Below are positions 10,501 to 17,211 of a DNA stretch of 28,718 nt, piece after piece. Made by a program: the position numbers and the translations under genes. Each line of letters opens with the position of its first letter. Position 1 is the first letter of the stretch. The notes under the pieces are model-generated. The model worked only from the letters and a program-made list of their open reading frames with translations, was not told the origin of the DNA and made no database searches. Source of the DNA: Pseudocercospora fijiensis CIRAD86 (taxonomy: Eukaryota > Ascomycota > Dothideomycetes > Mycosphaerellales > Mycosphaerellaceae); assembly GCF_000340215.1 (NCBI RefSeq), contig NW_006921537.1, positions 3,559,049 through 3,587,766 on the forward strand, written 5' to 3'.

Positions 10501-11094
10501 ATCAACGCCGCCCGAACCTGGCCCTTCGCCTCAGACTACAGCGCCCTCGAACGCGAAGCCTACACCGGCAACCCCCTCGACGTCTCCGGCTGCACAACCG
10601 AATACGTCCTCGACCGCATCCCCGTCGGCCAAACAAAATCCATCTTATCTTTCATGCAACAAGTCACCACCGACGAAGAAAAAAACAGCACGTACGCCCA
10701 CACCCCTTTCTTCCGCGTCCTCGACCGTCTCCGTGACCCACTTTCCTCCGACGACACGCGCACTTTCTCCGAACGTGAGCGCGACGCAGCCTCTATCCTT
10801 CCACTTATCAGAAGACAAAGTTTCAATTGGCTCCCCACAGCCCCCACCGCGCAAAATTCTCGAGGCCTCCAGTTTCAGGAAATGTTGACGCGGATGGATA
10901 ATGGGTTGACGATTACGGGTTTCCTTCTCGAGGATAAGAGGAGTGTGGCGTTGAGTTTTAGTTGGGATGCGGAACATCTGAGTTTTGGCGAGGCGGAGAA
11001 GGCGCTTGGGGAGTTGGTGGATTTTGTGGAGGTTATGGGGAAAGAGGAGAATTGGGGGAGGGGGGTTGGGGAGGTTTTGAGGGATGTGAGGTGA
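7534..11094 (+). CDS. NRPS-like enzyme, adenylation-thiolation-condensation (A-T-C)
   Basis: A single uninterrupted exon encodes 1186 residues. The A domain covers about 20-560. Its P-loop reads ILFTSGTTSLPKP (210-222); SYGMTES is at 351-357, a TGD motif near 439-441, GRYKDMIIRGGENISP at 455-470, and TASGKIRK at 548-555 with probable catalytic Lys552. These match acyl/aryl-acid ligases, and the A4 region (LPGFHSYGIG) lacks the FDxS Asp of amino-acid A domains, so the substrate is probably a carboxylic acid. The carrier domain (about 583-650) has ADSL with Ser609 as the presumed phosphopantetheine site. A condensation domain fills about 690-1186, with SHAVNDM at 830-836 in place of HHxxxDG; the catalytic His831 and the Asp remain. 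There is no reductase or thioesterase. The likely job is to load an acid on the carrier and transfer it to an amine or alcohol. By logic it resembles a fusion of fumonisin Fum10 and Fum14, but homology to them is not claimed. Confidence 0.88.
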   Translation: MPRPESTLSLEHGPRLGHQNLSHLQLWQDTVNSRPNATALIAKHQSPTAFTWLGSQHNDKDHVQWTYADLDRGARRLATALNRTTHIERRPIAALIHNQAEWALLYWAAAYLHSPFVPINPKTATRTEEINHMLDLVGPVVLVTANLDIASQLENGLSEKLMSSIATRITLSHTGRETAQQWTMLAHLMSGDPTPPDTPDVVAADDTMVILFTSGTTSLPKPCALTSFQCLNAALGYMDAQKVTSSHRFVQHLPGFHSYGIGWSLGFWLRGGVVIFPSDSFEAQATLECFDRFRATHMGLVPTTAQAILAHPSFSKTDLSTLVSIDISGAGVLPSLIDACASTLKVPSSTSYGMTESPGTMAWGVNEGSVLRDGEVMSGRPVRNTHVKVCEPGTREIVPRGQYGELHNGGPQVIPHYMDPRVSKDNFYVDENGTRWIVTGDQAIMDHDGAVRISGRYKDMIIRGGENISPASIEDYLSKKPGVFQVQVVGAPDDMAGEVPIAVIIESDGQQANLSELKHDTQRDLGPAFAPKMVVRLGDLGLSAWPTTASGKIRKVELAKVVKDFIKTQAEKGIDKSGSVVDTLLSIWKSISGADSLVAETPLDAFADSLMMMQLSGTVKKELGRDITVEDFKICDTIEDQAKLIESRPLKNAGPVQPSREGPPSIQDMPHCREEEDVFWETVYAAECVLAPYGLKWDDVEDVMPLPDWDAIFCHRSRPCSWNLRFSYHAPVDVKSLERAIKASLEFHPTMRSMAIKVDDEQLLATIRPTGEWLKASMTTGWEVETKEDLNTLALHDPVYDNASAPGPLVKFHVAKIRSDGTSGLVVVASHAVNDMSMTKLWLEDIVTLLTGEGSVVPHAQFKDYATAFFDHRDGREADNGIKYWTEKHRGISMLPESTYWPPQRAAEWFKGGDLGWQRWDGTKARRGERAVPQSAKLQAQKGIRRRVAVEDIFKLKAEHNVPVFMLVKAAIAILNISKTGGKEAIFGTINAARTWPFASDYSALEREAYTGNPLDVSGCTTEYVLDRIPVGQTKSILSFMQQVTTDEEKNSTYAHTPFFRVLDRLRDPLSSDDTRTFSERERDAASILPLIRRQSFNWLPTAPTAQNSRGLQFQEMLTRMDNGLTITGFLLEDKRSVALSFSWDAEHLSFGEAEKALGELVDFVEVMGKEENWGRGVGEVLRDVR

Positions 11095-11113
11095 GATGGG
11101 GAGGGGGAGGGGG
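11037..11113 (+). other. G-run cluster across the A-T-C stop codon (possible G-quadruplex)
   Basis: G runs of 5, 6 and 4 bases lie at 11054-11058, 11060-11065 and 11068-11071, separated by 1-2 bases. A second set of 4, 5 and 5 follows the stop codon at 11098-11101, 11103-11107 and 11109-11113. The runs are on the coding strand, so the mRNA 3' end would carry them too. Folding is inference. Confidence 0.5.
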
Positions 11114-12004
11114 ACGGAGAGGCCATCACCAATGGTGGGTGATCTAATTTTCTGATCTTTTTGGATGGGGATGGGGGTTAATGAAAGGAAGGTCAGATAC
11201 GACAGGACAAGATGGATCTGGGATTTGGGATTTGGGATATATACTGAAGGAAGGCTGGAAAGCCAGAAGGGTTAGAATGGACATGGATACGTACATATGT
11301 TATCATTATCAATTTCTCTATTCGTTGAGGGAACGGCATCTGCATCATATGCTAGCCACCACATGAATACGATCCTTGGCTTCCCGGGAAACTCAAGAAT
11401 CGCATGCGAGGCGTATTTGGAGGAGCCTGACCTAACCATCGAACACGCGCTTGAAATCTGGTTGTAGTCCTGTATATCTAGATCTGTGCGAGATTAGTAT
11501 GCCCATAGTCAGATGCTCTGTTCTCCAATCCACCATTGGCTTCCAGGACGCCTCCGGAACGTGGTCTACGACTTTCGTTACGTAGCTCAGATTTTCCAAG
11601 TCGCGGAGCTTGCCATTAGATGCTGCAGGCCTAGTATACTGTTTCTGTGTTCTCCTCGGCATTCGTGATTGCGTGTCTCGAGTGAGGCGGGCGATGAGAA
11701 GGAGGTCGAGATAAAAATATATAAGGGCGGGAAGCGCACTAGGTAGCCGAGACCCTGAATAATAAATAATGTGGAGACCTTGCATCAGCAACGACCAGGG
11801 AGCGTGTTACCAGCAAGACTCGGGATATCCTGACCAAACGACATGCGAGCCATTTCATGCGGACCAGCGCTGCTTATCGGAGGCGAACTTCTAAGATAGC
11901 ATCCTCTGGGACTCCTTGGGCGTTTCAATCTTGCAACGCCTATCGAGCAGCGCATATCGATCTCGCAACGTCACACGACCACGACCCTGGATGAGCCGGA
12001 TGGT
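11095..12004. other. Intergenic region between A-T-C gene and translocator gene
   Basis: About 0.9 kb holds the A-T-C 3' UTR and the translocator promoter. A TATA-like tract (aaaaatatataagggc) lies around 11714-11729, about 280 bp upstream of the translocator ATG. On the minus strand an ATG frame at 11662-11432 could encode 76 residues with no known domain; I treat it as probably non-coding. Confidence 0.5.
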
Positions 12005-13654
12005 ATGGACACACAAAAGTCACATTCGCGCAGAAGAAGCGGGAGTGCTGCCTTAGCGAACTCGACTTCCGGCGCACCGCCGCACACGCAGGAGGAAGGG
12101 AAATCAGCATCGGAATCAGACCAGTCCACAGACATGGAGATGTCGTCCATTCACTCCTCAGACGCAGAGGACCTGACAGAAGACGAAGAGACCGGTCTCA
12201 CAGAAACAGAGCGCAAGAAGCGGCGGCGGCGGAAGAGACAAGATGCAGAACCAGCGAATCGAATAGCAGGAGACACGAATCTCCAAGCAGCAGAAGAGAA
12301 GGGCATCGCAAAAGCAACAATGATCCGAAGACTGGCGATCAATGGACTATTGATCGGACTATGGTACAGCTTTTCGATATCCATTTCCGTCTACAACAAA
12401 TGGATGTTCAGTGCCGACATGCTGGACTTCCATTTCCCACTCTTCACGACGAGTTTACACATGCTCGTGCAATTCTCTCTGTCATCAGCAGTCATATTCT
12501 TCCTTCCGCAATTCCGACCGGGACGAGATGGAACGAAAATCAAAAAGGATACACACGAATACCAACGAGTTGGCGACGAATCACAACAACACCACCAACA
12601 ACAACAACAGCCACCAGAAGACCCCGCGACCAAGAAACCTTTGATGACCAAATCCTTCTACCTAACCCGAATAACCCCCTGCGGAACCGCCACAGCCCTG
12701 GACATCGGCCTAGGAAACTTCTCGCTGCGGTTCATATCCCTAACATTCTTCACAATGTGCAAATCCTCCGTCCTAGCCTTCGTCCTCCTCTTCGCCTTCA
12801 TTTTCCGCCTGGAATCCCCAACCTGGAAACTCTGCGCCGTAATCCTCTCCATGACCATCGGCGTAATCCTGATGGTATCCGGCGAAGCAACCTTCAACGC
12901 CCTAGGCTTCATCCTCGTCATGACCGCCTCCCTCTGCTCCGGTCTCCGCTGGTCCCTAACCCAAATCCTCCTCCTCCGAAACCCCGCAACCTCCAACCCA
13001 TTCTCCACAATCTTCTTCCTCACACCAAGCATGTTCCTCATCCTCTTCCTCCTGGCACTCCCCATCGAAGGAGTCCCCGCCGTCCTCACGGGAATTCGCA
13101 ACCTATCCGCAGACCACAACCCTTTCCTCGCAACCCTCATCCTCCTCTTCCCCGGCTGTCTCGCATTCCTCATGGTATCAGCAGAATTCGCGCTCCTGAA
13201 ACGCACGTCCGTCGTCACGCTGTCCGTATGCGGGATTTTTAAAGAAGTCCTCACGATTTCTGCCGCTTCGATGACGTTTGGGGATGAATTGTCGCCGATC
13301 AATGTGAGCGGATTGGTGGTGACGATTGCGAGCATTGCGGCGTATAATTGGCTGAAATACAGTAAGATGCGGAAGGAGGCGAAGAGGGAGGCGCATGAGA
13401 TTTTGGAGGCGGAGAGGTTTGGTGTTGAGGGGAGGGCGGAGAGGAGGGGTTTGGATGAGGAGGATGAGGATGAGGCGTTTGCTATTGGGAGGGATAGTAC
13501 GAGTACGACTGGAAGATTGACGAGGGATTCACTGAATTTGGCGACGAATCTGGACTCTGCTGGGACAGGAGCTTCTAGCGATGGTCTGCATAATGGTGGG
13601 CTGGTGCATAGTGCCTTGAAGAGTCCGACAAAGAGACCCGAGGATTTACAATGA
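12005..13654 (+). CDS. Triose-phosphate/nucleotide-sugar translocator family protein, SLC35C2/Ymd8-like
   Basis: An intronless gene of 549 residues, predicted to be a 10-helix drug/metabolite-superfamily transporter of the Golgi or ER. Residues 1 to about 98 are charged and Ser/Glu-rich. The membrane core opens with LAINGLLIGLWYSFSISISV and YNKWMF, the latter typical of TPT proteins. It continues with TPCGTATALDIGLGNFSLRF, FFTMCKSSVLAFVLLFAFIF and TLSVCGIFKEVLTI; the KSS and K-E motifs are family hallmarks. A Gln/His-rich loop (QQHHQQQQQPP, near residue 198) sits between early helices, and an acidic C-terminal tail follows the last helix. The order and motifs fit human SLC35C2 and yeast Ymd8, whose substrates are poorly known, so no substrate is assigned. 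Codon usage flips sharply from C-ending to G/T-ending near 13215 within the single exon. Confidence 0.85.
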   Translation: MDTQKSHSRRRSGSAALANSTSGAPPHTQEEGKSASESDQSTDMEMSSIHSSDAEDLTEDEETGLTETERKKRRRRKRQDAEPANRIAGDTNLQAAEEKGIAKATMIRRLAINGLLIGLWYSFSISISVYNKWMFSADMLDFHFPLFTTSLHMLVQFSLSSAVIFFLPQFRPGRDGTKIKKDTHEYQRVGDESQQHHQQQQQPPEDPATKKPLMTKSFYLTRITPCGTATALDIGLGNFSLRFISLTFFTMCKSSVLAFVLLFAFIFRLESPTWKLCAVILSMTIGVILMVSGEATFNALGFILVMTASLCSGLRWSLTQILLLRNPATSNPFSTIFFLTPSMFLILFLLALPIEGVPAVLTGIRNLSADHNPFLATLILLFPGCLAFLMVSAEFALLKRTSVVTLSVCGIFKEVLTISAASMTFGDELSPINVSGLVVTIASIAAYNWLKYSKMRKEAKREAHEILEAERFGVEGRAERRGLDEEDEDEAFAIGRDSTSTTGRLTRDSLNLATNLDSAGTGASSDGLHNGGLVHSALKSPTKRPEDLQ

Positions 13655-14333
13655 TTGGGAAAATGGTAATGTACGAATGGATCTATGTTCTGAACTGTCT
13701 ACAAAGAGCTTCATGTCTCTGCCCTACCTTGATCTGATATCGCGCATGTCTTATGTCACGCGCTTCATGGCTGGAGTAGGAGAAAGTGGTACACGTTGCA
13801 AGAGTTCTTACCTTCTCTCAAGCTGCTTGAAGTCAGTAGAATGGAATGAAGAGAACCCTGTGGTCAGTGTAATCTGATCGTAGTCCTGGCAAAATCGACG
13901 TCGAACGCGAGATGGACGACTCGGCTCGTTCGAAGACGCGGAACTGATGTTAAGTAGGGCGGCGAAGGACGGGGACACGAGGTGCTGGATGGGGCAGGTT
14001 TGGTGGCCGTGATTTCATAATCCGATCGGAGACGAGGACGGGGGATGAGACGAACGAACGAACGCTGGGCGTCGAGGGAGGGAGACGTCGAAGGAGGTCA
14101 GTTCAAGACGGTCGATCCGCTTCGTGGGCTTGATTTTTTCGGGCCGTTACTATTTCCTGTCTTGTGAAGCTGTCCCTTCCATGCCAAATGGTCAATGTTA
14201 CACTTTACCACGATCCCATGGCGCTTTTTCTTTTTGTGTCATGTCGTCCACGCTCGTCGATGTCGCTCTCGAAGATGTTGGCTTACTAGACCGAGTCTTT
14301 CATGCGAACGTCGAGAGCTACAGACGTGTCAGC
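13655..14333. other. Intergenic region between convergent translocator and srp1 genes
   Basis: About 0.68 kb between two facing 3' ends. It contains a short (CGAA)n stretch around 14053-14066 and purine-rich DNA at about 14025-14100. Plus-strand open frames that start here and continue to about 14850 are antisense to srp1 exon 4 and show Arg/Ser/His repeats only because they mirror the RS/RD tail. I see no gene, tRNA or repeat family. Confidence 0.55.
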
Positions 14334-15378
14334 TTACTCCGCCGTATCCAGGTCATCATGAGCTGGCGGAGCTTCTTCACGCTCTGCCGTGTCGGAACCA
14401 TCAGCACCAATTCTGGAACTTGCCCGAAATGGAAGAGCATACGAACCTTTGCGTTCTTCGCCGTTGGTACCGTTCTGCTCGTACTCACGCTCACGCTCTC
14501 TGTCGCCAGTGCGCTCTTCGCGATCCTCTTCACGATCACGCTCCTTTAAATCACGCTCCCGGTCGCCACGGTCTCTATCCGCACCACGGTCGCGGTCCTC
14601 TGGGCTTCGAGTACGTTCGCGATCGCGGCGGTCTCGGTCATCGCGGCGTGAGCCACGGTCGTAGTCGCGGTCGCGATCGTCATCGTAGCGACGGCTGCGT
14701 GGTGGAGAGCCAGAGCGGCCACGACGGGGAGAGCGCTCGCGACGGCTGCCTCCTCCACGTCCGCCATCACGTCCATCGCGGTTGGAGCCCTGGTCGAAGC
14801 GCCAGCTTGCGGAAGGTGGTGTGCGTGCCCACTAGAAATATGTTAGAGTGAAGTGCATTGAACCAGGTTCGTGTGAAATCACCTCAATCTTCAAAAGGTC
14901 ATCACGACCGATTCGCTTGTTGTGCATCTCGTAGTAAGCGTCGTCTGCATCGCGAATCTTCTCGTACTCAACGAAAGCGAAGCTATGATGCATTAGCCAG
15001 TACTTCTCGCATCTAGGGAGATGTAGCTTACAGTCTGGAGCTCGCGGTTCGTGGTGCAGGGATATCGCAACGGACGAGACGTCCGTACCTAGAATCTTGT
15101 CAGTGGCGGACTTTCTTTGACATCTCTGTTCGTTCTCAGCTCGAATCTGAGGGAAAGCGCTTTCAACGTCCAGCGCATGGTCAATGCGATGAGCCGCTGA
15201 GCGCGATATCGACGAGGATGATTTGTGACAGCAGGGAGTGTCGCTCGGACTGCTCTCCAAGCAGGATGATCGCTGTAGGAAGGTGGACATACCGCTCGAA
15301 CTCGTAGGCAAGGTCGCGGGCGCGAGTGCCGTGGCCGAAGCCAGTGACATAAAGAGTGGTTCCGCCGCCTCGAGACAT
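14334..15378 (-). CDS. srp1: SR-family splicing factor Srp1 (RRM plus RS/RD tail)
   Basis: A nuclear pre-mRNA splicing factor. Four minus-strand exons, 15378-15293, 15088-15032, 14982-14883 and 14831-14334, splice in frame to 246 residues across introns of 204, 49 and 51 bp. The RRM occupies about residues 8-82: RNP2 is LYVTGF at 9-14 and RNP1 is RLFAFVEY at 47-54, created by joining exons 2 and 3. The segments RARDLAYEFERYG and RCDIPAPRT closely match what is known of fission-yeast Srp1. The tail begins with WARTPPSASWRF, then becomes rich in RS, RD and RE dipeptides, ending TAE. The first intron is by far the longest in this gene; SR genes often regulate their own splicing through such introns, but no poison exon was established. 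It is divergent from the uS17m gene 225 bp away. Confidence 0.9.
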
Positions 15379-15603
15379 GTTGCTGTGCTGATGCGATGGG
15401 TTCGGTGGTGAAGTAAGGAGTGGATGTCGACGGCGAGCTTTGAAGTCTGAACACACGGAGTTGGCCCGAGATTGATTGATGCTTGGCATAGAAAGCCTCA
15501 GGTTACAAGTGCGGACTCCCGAGCGGCGAGCGCTCCTTCCTGGTCGATGAGATGGATTTCTCGACTGCACGCGACCAGCATTCACATCGCCATTGCACAT
15601 ACA
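15379..15603. promoter_or_regulatory. 225-bp bidirectional promoter of srp1 and uS17m
   Basis: Only 225 bp separate the start codons of two divergent housekeeping genes, so this stretch must serve both promoters and both 5' UTRs. The frame of uS17m is open further upstream (to about 15472), but the Met at 15604 gives a better mitochondrial presequence. No TATA box is evident. Confidence 0.6.
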
Positions 15604-16556
15604 ATGAGCCAGCGCGCATTCTCGCTGCCGTTACGGACAATTGTTACAAAAGCTGTGAAACCTCAATGGATCTGTCGACGATGTCTTGCAACACAGCAGT
15701 CCAGCTCGATTCCTAGCGAAAAGTACTCCAAAGGGCGAACGTCAGAGCTATTATCGACACAGCTCCCACAAAAGCACTTACCGCCGCAAGTCTTAGCACA
15801 CGTCAATGCTGAATCATTACCGATCAACGAGCAGGAGCAATGGGAGAGAGTGGAGCCGCACAAGAAGATTGTTGGAGTGGTAGTGAGCCATGGCAAGATG
15901 GAGAAAACTGTGAGAGTGAGAGTGGCAGCTCAAAGATGGAATGAGCGGATAAAGAAGGTACAGCTCTGGTGGATTGATACGATATGATATGTGACTGACA
16001 TTGACAGCACTACCGCCATGACATAAACCATCTCGTCCACGATCCCAATGATTCATTGACGACCGGCGATGTGGTGGAACTCCATCGCCTCAAAGTCAGC
16101 AAGCAGGTCGAGCACGTCGTTGCGAGGATAATTTCACCATTTGGCAAACCAGTAGAAGAGCGACCTCCAGTGCCGACTCCTGAGGAACGTTTAGCAGAGT
16201 ACAAGGCGAAACGGATGGTCAAATTAAGAAGACGAGAACTGCGCATACGAGCTGGCGAGGGCGATGCGGAAGCCATACAGAAATTGAAGGAGATGGGTCA
16301 CGACCCGGGCGCTGGTGCGAAGCCTGGCGTAGGCAGGCAAGATAACTTACAACAAAATGTGGGCAAGTCGCGGACACCAAGCAGTGGGGCGATACTTGGC
16401 AGCCAGGGTCAGAAACTACCCGAAGGTGTGTTGCCGGGTGGGAAGGAAAAAGTTGGCAAAACAAATGAGCGAGCTCAGCGCAACAAGGGCAAGGCTGTGA
16501 AGTCGGACGCAAAATTCCAGGAGCGGAGACGAGAAGCACAGGAGAAGGACCAGTAG
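15604..16556 (+). CDS. Mitochondrial small-subunit ribosomal protein uS17m
   Basis: A component of the mitochondrial 30S ribosomal subunit. Exons 15604-15957 and 16008-16556, joined across a 50-bp intron (donor gtacag), encode 300 residues. Residues 1 to about 30 are basic, hydroxylated and free of acids, as in a mitochondrial presequence (MSQRAFSLPLRTIVTKAVKP). The uS17 fold starts at about residue 88 with IVGVVVSHGKMEKTVRVRV. It continues across the splice with KKHYRHDINHLVHDPNDSL and TTGDVVELHRLKVSKQVEHV, the OB-fold strands and the GD turn of the family. A C-terminal extension of about 130 residues is rich in Lys, Arg, Gly and Gln, longer than bacterial S17 (about 85 residues) as expected for fungal mitoribosomal versions. 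Confidence 0.9.
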
Positions 16557-17211
16557 CTGGCAAAAGAAAGTCTTGGATCAGCCTCCGTTTTGGGATGAGC
16601 ATATGGCAGCCTGCACGAGGGGCGGTCCTGTACAAATATATGAATGTTAACATACGGCATCCAGCATTGGTCTATGCTGGGATTACGGACTGGTCTGTCA
16701 CAAGGTCGAGGCGACCTGGATTCTGAGCTAGTCTTTTCCGAAGAGAACTCAAATCAGACACCAGTTGCCCTTCTCAAAGCTGAATGGTGTTGTCAGAGAG
16801 GGATGCTGTGTTGATTAAGGCATTCAATGGCCAACCAAGCATACAGTGGTCGGCAGGCTTAGTTCTTTGAACTTGACCTAGTATCTGTCGGCAGTCCGCC
16901 TCTCTCTTACATCTTGTCAATGAAGTCTCGAGAACGGCCGGCATAGGCTGGTGACATACTCATGTCGATACTTGAGATTGATATTTTGATATTTTGATAT
17001 TCTGATATTGATATAAGGTAAGTTTTGCTGGCAACTCTCACGTGCAAAGGCGATCAGGCGCGACCCCTGCTTGAACTCTAATCTTTGCGCGACGCGACTT
17101 CCAGCTGAAGACAACACCTCCATCGACTCTCTTCAATGGCTTGTTTTTTGACCCAAACTGATCACTTTCAAGATTATTTCACTGTCCCCCGACAAGATTG
17201 ACGCCGCGATC
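16557..17211. other. Intergenic region upstream of recQ
   Basis: About 0.65 kb containing the uS17m 3' UTR and the recQ promoter. It includes an AT-rich tandem tract at 16976-17015 and a CACGTG E-box-like site at 17040-17045. No coding potential was recognised; short minus-strand frames here have no domain. Confidence 0.5.
16976..17015. repeat. GATATTTT microsatellite
   Basis: Imperfect tandem copies of an 8-bp unit gatatttt (two perfect, then gatattct, gatatt, gatata) lie about 200 bp upstream of the recQ start codon. It is a simple AT-rich repeat and may help promoter melting, though that is inference. Confidence 0.75.

Noticed and set aside
7534..11094. Assignment of the A-T-C enzyme to a named metabolite pathway such as fumonisin
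   Set aside because: Only the domain logic is similar. No polyketide synthase or other pathway gene is present, so a name would be unsupported.
11432..11662. Possible 76-residue minus-strand gene (MPRRTQKQ start)
   Set aside because: No recognisable domain, and it overlaps the likely translocator promoter. Transcript evidence would be needed; longer versions start at TTG.
12361..13335. 293-residue plus-strand and 225-residue minus-strand frames within the translocator gene
   Set aside because: Both are shadows of the translocator; the Pro/Arg/His-rich reading arises from its C-rich codons.
14124..14851. Plus-strand Arg/Ser-rich and Leu-rich open frames
   Set aside because: They are antisense to srp1 exon 4, whose RRM and RS/RD tail join in frame through four exons.
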